DNA of 64,000 bases from Microbulbifer sp. A4B17 (lineage in GTDB: Bacteria > Pseudomonadota > Gammaproteobacteria > Pseudomonadales > Cellvibrionaceae): contig NZ_CP029064.1 in NCBI RefSeq assembly GCF_003076275.1, positions 2,614,501 through 2,678,500 of the forward strand, in the 5' to 3' direction. This document shows, in pieces, positions 1-8,933 of the stretch; the first letter of the stretch is position 1; every line of letters starts with the position of its first letter. Under the pieces are notes generated by a model. It worked only from the letters and a program-made list of their open reading frames with translations. It searched no databases and was not told the DNA's origin. The translations under genes were made by a program, and so were the position numbers.

Positions 1-1011
1 AATACAATGAGCCGACAGCCACAGGGCCGATTTTGCCAGAGGATTGCTCGATGAGATCAGCTTTCTCGCCAGCTCTGTCTTTCTGACGACCGATTCCGCC
101 GCTTCATATCTTGAGGTGGAGTAGCTGTCGACACTTTCGGTGGCGATAGCTGTTGCCGCCACAATGGCATCGGCCATACCCAGGTTCATCCCCTTCCCAC
201 CCACAGGAGAGTGGCAGTGGGCTGCATCACCAGCCAATAATACCCGGTGTTTGCGATAAGTCTCGGCTTGCCGGATAGAGATCTTAAACGCTGCCGTCCT
301 ACGGATATTAGCGATTTTCATCGGTAGCCTGAGTGTCGCCAGTGCATCTTCGGTGGATGAGGCAATTCGGGCTCGGCGCCTTTCAATCGGCAAAATCAAG
401 GTAAACTCACCCTCACCACCATAAAGGTCCAGCGTTATCTCTTCTGGATCGAAGTCCCCTTTCAAATCCACATCCGCTATTGACCATTTATTGGGGAGGT
501 CAGTGCCTGGATATCGTATTTTCAACTGCTGCCGCGTAGCAGATTGTATGCCGTCAGCGGCAACCACCCAGTCAAAAGAGCCACTGGAGCTGTCTGAAAA
601 GTTGACGTCAGCCCTGTCCGGCGTGGTCGTTATGTTGGTGACTGAGATTCCATATTCAACCTCAACCCCTCTCTCAGCAAGAATGTCCCTAAGGATACCT
701 TCAGTTCGATTTTGCGGTAGCCCCAGAGGCACCCGATCCCGAAAATCATTGCCGCTGTTGTCGATATATGCCAGGGTCCTCTCATCGCGCAAAATATGTA
801 TTTTTCTTAGGGGCATAGCCTCCTCAAGAAACGGATCTGCAGCGTCCAGGGTCCGGAGCGCATCGATGGTGGCCGGCATAATACCTACGGCACGAGAGAG
901 TTCAGAGGGGCTGTCTTTTCGCTCGACAATACGACACTTCAGTCCCCTGGATGTCAGGGCAGTTGCCGCAGTCAGGCCGGTCGGGCCGGCGCCGATAACC
1001 AAGATATCCAT
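1..1011 (-). CDS. FAD-binding aromatic-type monooxygenase (C-terminus outside window)
   Basis: The frame is open from an ATG at 1011 to the window edge (337 codons visible), so the C-terminus is missing. Near the N-terminus is the Rossmann FAD motif GAGPTGLTAA (from residue 7). A mid-protein ADGIQSATRQ matches the DG motif of flavoprotein hydroxylases, and GDAAHCHSPVGGKGMNLG is the second FAD-binding motif. This order is that of PF01494 monooxygenases, which hydroxylate aromatic or polyketide-like substrates with NAD(P)H and O2. The substrate cannot be read from sequence. It lies 168 bp downstream of the MarR-type gene on the same strand. A role linked to that regulator is possible but not shown. 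Confidence 0.85.
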   Translation of the reverse strand, partial: MDILVIGAGPTGLTAATALTSRGLKCRIVERKDSPSELSRAVGIMPATIDALRTLDAADPFLEEAMPLRKIHILRDERTLAYIDNSGNDFRDRVPLGLPQNRTEGILRDILAERGVEVEYGISVTNITTTPDRADVNFSDSSSGSFDWVVAADGIQSATRQQLKIRYPGTDLPNKWSIADVDLKGDFDPEEITLDLYGGEGEFTLILPIERRRARIASSTEDALATLRLPMKIANIRRTAAFKISIRQAETYRKHRVLLAGDAAHCHSPVGGKGMNLGMADAIVAATAIATESVDSYSTSRYEAAESVVRKTELARKLISSSNPLAKSALWLSAHCI

Positions 1012-1179
1012 CTGTATGACCTGTAGCCGGAAAGCCCCCCGGTCGAGACAGAATACCTCGATCGCCACAGAGAGCCTGCTGCAAGCTTAGACAAATTCCT
1101 GCTCGCTGCTCCATCGGGGAGGGAGAGCATATCTATTCCAGTAAAGCCCTACTCTTCCTTTCTGCAATTTATGACCGCA

Positions 1180-1731
1180 TCAACTGCTTTTATCCTTATC
1201 CGCAGAATCCGGTATATCGCTGTATCCCAGTGCCGAAGCAGGTTTATCCATGGCTGTCCCCTGGCGATCCAGAACGCCAATATCCAATACTGGTGAGGCG
1301 TCGATATGCTGGGCATCCATCATCTGCGCCACGCGCTGCAGCGAAGCAATAATCATGCTTTGCTCCCAGTCCTTCAGATCACCAAACTGCCGGGTAAACT
1401 GGTCCTGGAGGGGAATGGGGGCATCGCGTAAAGTTTCCGCGGCCTCCTCGGTCAGGTAGGCATGCACCTTACGTTTATCCGTTTGGGAGCGCTGACGATA
1501 AACCAGGCCCCGCTTCTCCAGGCGATCCAGGATATTGGTGACGGTTGCCTGACTCAGGCTCACCTCGTTGGCCAACTCACCAATAGTCACCTCACCCTTG
1601 TTACGAATAGCCTGTAGCAATAATACCTGGGGAGCGGTTAGTCCTGTGGTTTTCGCCAGGTGTTTGGAGTGCAAATCTGTGGCTCTTATTACTCTGCGCA
1701 GGGCCACTAGCACTTGTTCGATACTGTTCAA
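1180..1731 (-). CDS. ectR: MarR-family regulator, EctR/CosR-like
   Basis: 183 residues with a winged helix-turn-helix at about 30-97 (GELANEVSLSQATVTNILD, then wing RQRSQTDKRK). The N-terminal part (ALRRVIRATDLHSKHLAKTT) closely resembles the regulators of ectoine (EctR) and of compatible-solute genes (CosR). The start codon is TTG, preceded by GAGGT at 1736-1740. It is divergent from an ectA relic and an ectoine-type aspartokinase, the classical ectR-ectABC-ask layout, which supports the assignment. By family it is likely a repressor responding to osmotic conditions. Since ectA is dead here, its remaining targets may be the aspartokinase or betBA (inference). Confidence 0.8.
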   Translation of the reverse strand: MNSIEQVLVALRRVIRATDLHSKHLAKTTGLTAPQVLLLQAIRNKGEVTIGELANEVSLSQATVTNILDRLEKRGLVYRQRSQTDKRKVHAYLTEEAAETLRDAPIPLQDQFTRQFGDLKDWEQSMIIASLQRVAQMMDAQHIDASPVLDIGVLDRQGTAMDKPASALGYSDIPDSADKDKSS

Positions 1732-1943
1732 AGCTACCTCTTAATCTCGAAGCCACGGTAATTGTGCCGATTATATCCATGAGGGCTTTAATCGCTAAGT
1801 CCTTCTATTCTGAATGAAAAGTGGGTCCCAGTAATGCCTCAGTTCCAAGGACTACCAGCAATAATTTTTTACTTAGAAGTGCTCCCTAATTAATCCCGCA
1901 GATTTATTTTTTACCTCTAAGAAAACCTCGGGAGTAAACTCAG

Positions 1944-2120
1944 ATAATAGCGAACACCTATCCACTGGGTGCAGTTTCCGGCTAATGAAACCTTCTCCAG
2001 TGTGGCCACTCGTCAGTGATTGCTAAAGCTGAAGGAAATACCCTGGGGTTTACCTCCGGATATTCCGGATATATAGTCCCCGACCGCCCAGACACCCGGT
2101 TCGATTAGCAAGCGGCCGAG
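1944..2120 (+). pseudogene. ectA: Relic of ectA (diaminobutyrate acetyltransferase)
   Basis: One frame still reads the EctA core: YPLGAVSG, two stops (TAA 1983, TGA 1986) where the family has Tyr-Cys, then NLLQCGHSSVIA, EGNTLGFTSGY, VPDRPDTRF, and a TAG (2106) where Trp stands in the family's WQ-A motif, followed by QAA. A perfect 9-bp tandem duplication (tccggatat, 2055-2072) duplicates SGY. No N-terminus or open frame remains. The remnant sits between the EctR-like regulator and the ectoine-type aspartokinase, in the sense direction of the latter, just where ectA belongs. EctA makes N-acetyl-diaminobutyrate for ectoine. Similarity was judged by eye from knowledge of the family. Confidence 0.7.
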
Positions 2121-2802
2121 CAGACCCGAAATACACCCCACCCTCATGGGCACTTTTCCATAGAGCAGTAGAAAACTGGTCACCTATCTATATTCTCACC
2201 CAGGATGGACTTGATGAAGCACATTGACGGGGCGCTATCTCCTAAAGCCCTTTTACGAATCAGGCCCCTTGCTCAATAAATATTTGTCTAAGCGTTGGGA
2301 GAAAAAGTCCCTTATGGTTTGAGGGGCTAGTGCGATCTGGATTTAGTAATGGGGGGAAACTGGTAAAAATTGCGAACCTGCTAGACTTAAGGCACCTCTG
2401 TACGGCTCCTTAGTTACACTGAAAAGATCGATTATTCAGGTCGCAAGTTAGAAGTATTAATGACCAGACATCCCCAGATACCAGAGAACATCTGTCCGAA
2501 TATTGAATTCCAGTCACGCTATCAAATCCTGATGGGGCAGATATGCACCCCAACCTAAAGCAATTGTGTCGGAAAGCCGTCATGGCGGATGGCGACTCAG
2601 CTCTCCTGAAAGAAGTTATCCAGCCCTATTCACCGGGTCTCAGCACGAACTATCTGCAGCACAACATTGAAGGAGAAGCTCAGTCTATCAATAGACATCC
2701 TGAACACTCCCGCAAAAGAAAATCGACTTCGATCTCCCGACCCGGATTTTTCTTGATTCGCTCAGCCTTTTTTCAAGCAAGAGAAAGGAACGGTTAGAGA
2801 CA
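2121..2802. other. Gap between ectA relic and aspartokinase
   Basis: This is where ectB and ectC would lie in an ectABC-ask operon. I could not recognise either. A short open frame at 2543-2797 has no family features and probably is not a gene. The stretch is best read as decayed sequence plus the upstream region of the aspartokinase. Confidence 0.5.
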
Positions 2803-4233
2803 ATGCATACGATAGAAAAGATTGGCGGAACCTCCATGACGGACTACGAATCAGTCCGGGACAACATTATTAAAGGTGGCTCCAAGGGGCTCTATAACCG
2901 TGTTTTTGTGGTATCTGCCTACGGCGGCATTACTGACCTGCTTCTCGAGCAAAAAAAGAGTGGCCAGCCAGGTATTTATGCCCTCTTTTCCAGCAGCATT
3001 GAGGATGATAGCTGGCTTACTAAGTTTGCCGAGCTTCGCAAAGCACTGAGACAAATCAATAATCGGCTTTTTAAGTGCGGTGACCCCCTAGCTGAAGCTA
3101 ACTTTTTCCTGGATGAGCGACTGGAGAGTGCCAAGAAATGCTTGCGGGATCTTCAGAGCCTTTGCCAACACGGCCATTTTTCTCTCGATGCCCACTTGTC
3201 CACCGTGAGGGAAATGTTAGCCAGCCTAGGCGAGGCCCACAGTGCCTGGAACACCGCAAAACTGCTCCAGCGGGATGGTGTTAATGCCTGCTTTGTGGAC
3301 CTCACCGGCTGGCGAACCAACAGACACATCCCTTTGGATGAGCGCATTCGTGATGCCTTTTCCAATATCGACTTGAGCAAGCAGCTTCCCATCGTCACCG
3401 GTTATGCCCACAGCGACAAAGGGCTGCTGACTTCATTTGATCGCGGTTATAGCGAAATGACTTTCAGCCGCCTCGCGGTCCTAACCGGTGCAAAGGAAGC
3501 GGTGATTCATAAAGAGTTTCACCTGAGTAGTGCGGACCCTCACTTGGTGGGAAAGGATAACGCGGTACCAATCGGCCGAACCAATTACGATGTTGCAGAT
3601 CAGTTAGCCAACCTCGGAGTGGAAGCAATTCATCCAAAAGCGGCCAAGGGACTACGCCAGCAGAATATTCCCCTGAGGGTAAAAAACACCTTTGAACCCG
3701 AGCACTCCGGCACCCTGATCACGGGTGATTATGTGAGCGACTCCCCACGTGTGGAAATCATTGCAGGCTGCAAAGGTGTCTATGCCCTGGAGCTATTTGA
3801 TCAGGATATGGCTGGAACTATCCACGACTATGATCGCGAGGTGTTACTGGTTATCAAGCGCTTTAAGGCTCATATTATTTCCAAGGATACCAACGCCAAC
3901 ACCCTCACTCACTTTCTCTCCACCAATTTGAAAACTATCAAACGGATTCAGGCGGCATTAGAGGAACGCTTTCCCGAGGCAGAATTGAACCAGCGCAAAG
4001 TTGCAATCGTCTCCGCCATCGGTAGCGATATGCAAATCCCCGGTGTACTAGCCAAGGCAGTGCAATCGATGTCCACTAACAATATTCAAGTGCTGGCTAT
4101 GCATCAGTCTTTGCGCCATGTGGATATGCAGTTCATTGTTAATGAGCCGGACTATGATGCAGCCGTTCGAACCCTGCATGAGGCCTTGGTTGAAATTTAT
4201 GATCACGGGACGGCAATATGCCTCGCCTCTTGA
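2803..4233 (+). CDS. ask: Aspartate kinase, ectoine-type (Ask_Ect)
   Basis: 476 residues. The N-terminus HTIEKIGGTSM is the kinase signature of aspartokinases in the form typical of the ectoine-associated subgroup. FDRGYSEMTFSRLA is the substrate/ATP-binding region, and the C-terminal part (KVAIVSAIGSDMQIPGVLA, IQVLAMHQS) forms the ACT regulatory domains. The enzyme phosphorylates L-aspartate, the first step towards aspartate semialdehyde, the precursor of diaminobutyrate and ectoine. It appears intact although the neighbouring ectA is decayed, so it may now feed lysine/threonine synthesis or an ectoine pathway encoded elsewhere. It overlaps the next (broken) gene by 16 bases. Confidence 0.9.
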   Translation: MHTIEKIGGTSMTDYESVRDNIIKGGSKGLYNRVFVVSAYGGITDLLLEQKKSGQPGIYALFSSSIEDDSWLTKFAELRKALRQINNRLFKCGDPLAEANFFLDERLESAKKCLRDLQSLCQHGHFSLDAHLSTVREMLASLGEAHSAWNTAKLLQRDGVNACFVDLTGWRTNRHIPLDERIRDAFSNIDLSKQLPIVTGYAHSDKGLLTSFDRGYSEMTFSRLAVLTGAKEAVIHKEFHLSSADPHLVGKDNAVPIGRTNYDVADQLANLGVEAIHPKAAKGLRQQNIPLRVKNTFEPEHSGTLITGDYVSDSPRVEIIAGCKGVYALELFDQDMAGTIHDYDREVLLVIKRFKAHIISKDTNANTLTHFLSTNLKTIKRIQAALEERFPEAELNQRKVAIVSAIGSDMQIPGVLAKAVQSMSTNNIQVLAMHQSLRHVDMQFIVNEPDYDAAVRTLHEALVEIYDHGTAICLAS

Positions 4234-5126
4234 GTGCGGGAACCCTGCTCCTGATATTTATTTCAGTTATATCTGCTTCACAGGAGGCAGGAGAAAACAA
4301 GCAGGATCAGGAAAATGCGCAAAGCGAAGTAGATACCCTCCAGAAACCCCTATACACCCCCTTTTGTCGAGCGCTATGTGCTCGATGAAATCAAGCAATT
4401 GCGTATTGACCAGGCTAAAGCCAAGCAGGAGTTAATACAGCAAATCGTCGATCGTGAGCACAAGTCTGTTGACCGCGCAGTGGCCTATGCCACCGATACG
4501 GTGACCTACTTCTTTTACTTGATCGCTGCAGCCACTTCGATTCTGGTATTAGTGGGCTGGCGATCTTTCCAGGATATTAAGGAGCGCGTACACTCCCTGG
4601 CCGATGAAGAAATATCCAAACTGGTCCAGGAGTACGAGAAGCGCCTGGAAGTTATAGAAAAGCAGCTCCAGCAGAAAACCCAGCACATCGAAGAAAACCG
4701 AGAGGAGATCGGGCTAACCCAGGAGGTTCAGTCCCTTTGGTTACGAGTACAGCAGGAATCCTCTATTGCCAACAAAATAGCGATCTATGATGAGACATTG
4801 CGCCTTCGCCACGAAGATGTAGAGGCGCTTACCTATAAGCTGATGCGGTATCCCAATGGGCCGCGAACCTTTGCCATCAGGCCTTGGGTATCGACCCGGA
4901 TAACAGCCACGCCTTTTATCAGTTGGCCTGTGCCCATACCACCATGGGGCAATTTGATGAAGCGTTGCGCTATCTGGCTGAGGCAATTCAGCGGCGGGAG
5001 AGCTATCGAGAAGAAATCCTTAGCGATAGCGCTCTGCAACCCTTAGTTGAGAGCAAGGTCTTTAAGGATCTGGACCAAGCTATCGCAAATACCCCCTTCC
5101 CCCAGAGCAGTGGCAAAGGCTCATAA
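4218..5126 (+). pseudogene. Membrane-anchored coiled-coil/TPR protein, disrupted by two frameshifts
   Basis: The ATG at 4218 starts a signal-like segment (MPRLLSAGTLLLIFISVISA). The frame then ends at a TGA near 4386. Coding continues in the next frame after what looks like one extra T in the run at 4357-4360 (restoring TPFVERYVLDEIK). This middle part holds a membrane helix (FFYLIAAATSILVLVGW) and a charged coiled coil. A second shift near 4836 (one G apparently missing) returns to the first frame with TPR-like sequence (GIDPDNSHAFYQLACAHTTM, GQFDEALRYLAEAI) to the stop at 5126. The two indels compensate in net frame but leave stops between. The function is unknown. Homopolymer sequencing errors are an alternative to true decay. 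Confidence 0.65.
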
Positions 5127-5484
5127 AACAGAATCCCAAGAGGTCGCTAATAAACGGTTCATAAAGCAGTCGCCAGGCACCAACTCGTGTGTTTCTTACA
5201 AGCAGGTCAGATTGAAACTCTATGCCGGCTAACAACCCGGCTTTGTCCTCCCCTGGATAGACTTATGACTTTTAAGCCTGGTCTTTTGTTCGATTTTTAA
5301 ACAGAGATTTTATAGAGTTCAAATGAGATTTATGGCCCAATTCGAGCCCTACCTACCCCTCTAAAAATCAGTTTTACGCTGTATCCGCCGGGAAATAAAT
5401 CCCCTACGAACCTACCGCTTTTGTTGCTTTGAATGCTAACAATTAGAGTTCAAATTAAAAATATGTTACATTTTGTGTCATATC
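5127..5484. other. Upstream region of the betBA transcript
   Basis: No gene seen. The part from about 5430 is AT-rich and precedes two hairpins. A promoter for betBA probably lies here, but no convincing -35/-10 pair could be fixed by eye. Confidence 0.4.
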
Positions 5485-5506
5485 GCTCGATAAACGACTA
5501 TCGAGC
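5485..5506 (+). promoter_or_regulatory. Inverted repeat in betB leader
   Basis: Perfect 8-bp arms GCTCGATA / TATCGAGC with a 6-base loop. It lies directly before the terminator-like hairpin upstream of betB. It could be an operator or part of a folded leader RNA. Confidence 0.5.
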
Positions 5507-5508
5507 CC

Positions 5509-5562
5509 GGGCTGGAATCTGACGATTAGGGACAAAAGTCTTCGTCAGACCGGCCCTTTTTT
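5509..5562 (+). terminator. Intrinsic terminator/attenuator-like hairpin before betB
   Basis: Nested stem: GGGC-GG pairs with CCGGCCC, TCTGACGA (5518-5525) pairs with TCGTCAGA (5542-5549), and GAC-aaaa-GTC lies inside. Six T follow at 5557-5562. It is about 100 bases upstream of the betB start and far (over 380 bases) from the previous gene. It may therefore act as an attenuator in the betBA leader or end a short leader RNA. Confidence 0.65.
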
Positions 5563-5660
5563 ATGATGCCTGGACCTTCACGATCGGCCCATTGCGCCCT
5601 TCAAGTCCATCGCCAACGAACAACCGACTGACCCTCTGTTAAAGCAGTATGGAGAGACAG

Positions 5661-7124
5661 ATGTCACTGGACAAACAACGGAATTTTGTAGACGGCCGCT
5701 ACCTGTCGAATGAGAGCGGCGAGTGCTTTGATGTATATAACCCGGCGACCAACGAAGTCAGCTATCAGGTTGAGGTTGCCGACGAAAAGGTACTGGCAGA
5801 AACCATCGAGAGCGCCAAGCGCGGTTTTGCCCAGTGGTCAGCGATGATGCCGGTAGAACGCAGCCGCATCCTGCTGAAAGCAGTAGCACTGTTGCGCGAG
5901 CGCAACGACGAACTGGCAGCTATCGAAGTGACTGATACCGGCAAGCCCTGGCAGGAAGCCAGTGTTGTCGACGTGGTGACTGGGGCCGACTCCATCGAAT
6001 TCTTTGCCGGCCTGGCTGCAGGCATTGAAGGCAATCAACAGCAAGTCGGTGAGGACTTCTACTACACTCGCCGCGAGCCCCTGGGCATCTGCGCCGGAAT
6101 CGGTGCCTGGAACTACCCCTTACAAATCGCCTGCTGGAAAGCCGCCCCGGCCCTGGCCTGCGGTAACGCCATGATCTTCAAGCCTTCTGAAGAGACCCCT
6201 AAAGGTGCTTTGAAGTTGGCTGAAATCTTTATTGAAGCGGGCATGCCCCCGGGTGTTTTCAACGTAATCCAGGGCGATGGCGCCGTGGGTGCCTGGCTGA
6301 CTAACCACCCGGATATCGCCAAGGTTTCCTTTACCGGCGAAGTGGGTACCGGCAAGAAAGTGATGGCCGCAGCGGCTTCCAACCTGAAAGAAGTAACCAT
6401 GGAGCTGGGAGGCAAGTCCCCGCTAGTGATCTTTGATGATGCCGACCTGGAGCAAGCCGTTTCTGCTGCCATGCTGGGCAACTTCTACACCCAGGGTGAA
6501 ATCTGCACCAACGGCACCCGGGTATTTGTACACCGCAGCATCCACGATCAGTTCCTCGCTCGCCTGAAAGAGCGCGTTGAGCAAAATATTATTGCCGGTG
6601 ATCCGATGAATCCGGACACCAACTTCGGCGCGCTGATTTCTGCCAAGCACCAGCAACTGGTGATGGACTATATCAGCAAGGGTAAAGAGGAAGGCGCGAC
6701 CTTGTTCTGCGGCGGCCACACCCTTTCACCAGAAAATTCCCCCAACGGTTACTTCGTTGCTCCCACCGTATTCACCGACTGTCATGACGATATGACCATT
6801 TGCCGCGAAGAGATCTTCGGCCCGGTAATGTCGGTACTGGTCTTTGATGATGAAGACGAGGTGATCCGCCGCGCTAACGATACCCGTTTGGGCCTCGCCG
6901 CCGGCGTATTTACCCGTGATATCACTCGCGCCCACCGCGTTATCAACCAGATGCAAGCGGGTATCTGCTGGATCAATGCCTACGGCGCTTCCCCGGCAGA
7001 AATGCCGGTGGGCGGATACAAGTTATCCGGAATCGGACGCGAAAATGGACTTGCGACCCTGAACCACTATACCCAGCTAAAAGCGGTGTATGTGGGTCTG
7101 GCACCATTGGAAAGTCCATTTTAA
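5661..7124 (+). CDS. betB: Betaine aldehyde dehydrogenase
   Basis: The preferred start is ATG 5661 ([15 protein letters not shown]). It has GGAGAG at 5651-5656, whereas an in-frame ATG at 5649 overlaps that site. The 487-residue product has the aldehyde dehydrogenase hallmarks: [49 protein letters not shown] with the catalytic Glu, [11 protein letters not shown] with the catalytic Cys, and [10 protein letters not shown]. The enzyme oxidises betaine aldehyde to glycine betaine in the cytoplasm. betA follows after 12 bases, so the two form an operon. No betI repressor gene is nearby. Confidence 0.95.
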   Translation: MSLDKQRNFVDGRYLSNESGECFDVYNPATNEVSYQVEVADEKVLAETIESAKRGFAQWSAMMPVERSRILLKAVALLRERNDELAAIEVTDTGKPWQEASVVDVVTGADSIEFFAGLAAGIEGNQQQVGEDFYYTRREPLGICAGIGAWNYPLQIACWKAAPALACGNAMIFKPSEETPKGALKLAEIFIEAGMPPGVFNVIQGDGAVGAWLTNHPDIAKVSFTGEVGTGKKVMAAAASNLKEVTMELGGKSPLVIFDDADLEQAVSAAMLGNFYTQGEICTNGTRVFVHRSIHDQFLARLKERVEQNIIAGDPMNPDTNFGALISAKHQQLVMDYISKGKEEGATLFCGGHTLSPENSPNGYFVAPTVFTDCHDDMTICREEIFGPVMSVLVFDDEDEVIRRANDTRLGLAAGVFTRDITRAHRVINQMQAGICWINAYGASPAEMPVGGYKLSGIGRENGLATLNHYTQLKAVYVGLAPLESPF

Positions 7125-7136
7125 GCGGTACCCTGT

Positions 7137-8810
7137 ATGAGTGAGTTTGACTACATCATTGTCGGCGCCGGCTCGGCTGGTTGCGTTCTGGCCAACCGCC
7201 TGTCTGCCCAGGAAGATAAAAAAGTCCTCCTGGTAGAGACCGGGGGTAGCGATCGCAGCATCTTTATCCAGATGCCCACCGCACTATCCATTCCCATGAA
7301 TACTGACAAGTATGCCTGGCAGTTTATGACTGAGCCAGAGCCGTACCTGGACAACCGCAGCATGCATTGCCCCAGAGGCAAGGTGCTCGGTGGCTCTTCC
7401 TCGATTAACGGGATGGTTTACGTGCGCGGGCACGCCAAAGACTTTGATGAGTGGGCACAGCACGGCGCCGAAGGCTGGGACTACGCGCACTGTCTGCCCT
7501 ACTTCAAACGCTCTGAGACCTGGGCTTTCGGCGGTGACGATTACCGTGGCGACGACGGTCCACTGGGGGTCAATAACGGCAATGAAATGGCCAACCCCCT
7601 TTATGGAGCCTTTATCGAAGCTGGCAAAGAAGCTGGCTACGACTACACCGCAGATTACAACGGTGAGCAGCAAGAGGGCTTTGGTCCCATGCATATGACG
7701 GTAAAAGATGGAAAGCGTTGGTCTACCGCCAACGCCTACCTGAAACCGGCAATGCAGCGTCCCAATTTGACGGTATTGACCCACGCCACTGTGCATAAGG
7801 TGATTCTGGAAGGTAAACGGGCAGTCGGAATCAAACTTGAACGCAAGGGAAAGATCCTGGAGTTCAAGGCGCGGCAGGAAGTCATCCTCAGCGCAGGTCC
7901 CATCGGCTCCCCTCACCTTCTTCAGCTCTCCGGAATCGGAGATCCCGACACACTGGCAGAAGCCGGTATCGAACTCCAACACGAACTCCCCGGCGTCGGC
8001 CAAAACTTGCAGGATCATCTGGAGTTCTATTTCCAGTTCCGCTGCAACCAGCCGATTTCCCTGAATGGCAAGCTCGACCCCTGGAATAAATTCCTGATCG
8101 GCGCTCGTTGGATACTGAAGAAGGATGGTCTCGGAGCCACCAACCATTTCGAGTCCTGCGGTTTCATTCGCTCCAAAGAAAATGTGGAGTGGCCGGACCT
8201 GCAATATCACTTCCTGCCGGCAGCCATGCGCTATGACGGCCGCGAAGCTTTCGATGGCCACGGCTTCCAGGTGCATATCGGGCACAACAAGCCTAAGAGT
8301 CGTGGCAGGGTCAAAGTGGTGAGCAATGATCCCAAGCAATCCCCTTCCATCCTGTTTAATTATTTACAGGAGAAAGAGGATATCGAGGGTTTCCGCGCTT
8401 GTGTGCGACTGACTCGAGAGATTATCAATCAGCCGGCTTTCGACGAGTACCGAGGCGATGAAATCCAGCCCGGCACCGATATCCAGACTGATGAACAAAT
8501 TGACGCTTTCGTACGGGAATCCGTCGAGAGTGCTTACCACCCATCCTGCTCCTGCAAGATGGGCACTGATGCAATGGCAGTGGTAGACCCGGAAACCCGT
8601 GTACACGGATTGCAGGGCTTGAGAGTTGTAGATTCCTCCATCTTTCCGACCATTCCCAACGGCAACCTGAATGCGCCCACCATTATGGTGGCGGAGCGGG
8701 CTGCCGACCTGATTTTAGGGCGCCCCGTATTGGCGCCCTCCGAGGCACCGGTAGCGACCAAGGCTACCAGCACTCAGCGACCTGGCCGCCCTGCGCGCTC
8801 AGTGAGCTGA
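7137..8810 (+). CDS. betA: Choline dehydrogenase (GMC family)
   Basis: 557 residues. The N-terminal [19 protein letters not shown] is the FAD-binding fold of GMC oxidoreductases. [19 protein letters not shown] and [16 protein letters not shown] are the two GMC signatures. The C-terminal [10 protein letters not shown] contains the catalytic His region, with [15 protein letters not shown] near the end. Length and signatures match BetA, which oxidises choline to betaine aldehyde at the inner membrane. Position right after betB supports this. The tail after about residue 535 is low complexity and not conserved. Confidence 0.95.
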   Translation: MSEFDYIIVGAGSAGCVLANRLSAQEDKKVLLVETGGSDRSIFIQMPTALSIPMNTDKYAWQFMTEPEPYLDNRSMHCPRGKVLGGSSSINGMVYVRGHAKDFDEWAQHGAEGWDYAHCLPYFKRSETWAFGGDDYRGDDGPLGVNNGNEMANPLYGAFIEAGKEAGYDYTADYNGEQQEGFGPMHMTVKDGKRWSTANAYLKPAMQRPNLTVLTHATVHKVILEGKRAVGIKLERKGKILEFKARQEVILSAGPIGSPHLLQLSGIGDPDTLAEAGIELQHELPGVGQNLQDHLEFYFQFRCNQPISLNGKLDPWNKFLIGARWILKKDGLGATNHFESCGFIRSKENVEWPDLQYHFLPAAMRYDGREAFDGHGFQVHIGHNKPKSRGRVKVVSNDPKQSPSILFNYLQEKEDIEGFRACVRLTREIINQPAFDEYRGDEIQPGTDIQTDEQIDAFVRESVESAYHPSCSCKMGTDAMAVVDPETRVHGLQGLRVVDSSIFPTIPNGNLNAPTIMVAERAADLILGRPVLAPSEAPVATKATSTQRPGRPARSVS

Positions 8811-8831
8811 TTTTTCGTCAGCGCTCTGGCA

Positions 8832-8877
8832 GAGATTTGACTGCCCCCTTCAACTGCGACGGGGATATTCAAATCTC
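8832..8877 (+). repeat. Inverted repeat between betA and the BCCT gene
   Basis: GAGATTTGA (8832-8840) pairs with TCAAATCTC (8869-8877), with a CCCC/GGGG pair inside. No T-tract follows. It may be a partial terminator or an mRNA-processing structure that lets the transporter be expressed separately from betBA. Confidence 0.5.
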
Positions 8878-8933
8878 GCACAGCAATGCCCTCTGGGGGC
8901 GCCGACATACCAATAACTAGCTGGAGACTCAGC

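Noticed and set aside
491-1090. Plus-strand open frame of 199 codons
   Set aside because: Antisense shadow of the FAD monooxygenase, which has all family motifs on the minus strand.
2543-2797. 84-codon frame before the aspartokinase
   Set aside because: No family features, and it lies in a decayed ectoine interval; considered as an ectC or ectB remnant but nothing matched.
7284-8339. 351-codon minus-strand frame inside betA
   Set aside because: Long antisense frame produced by the codon bias of betA; betA has complete GMC signatures.
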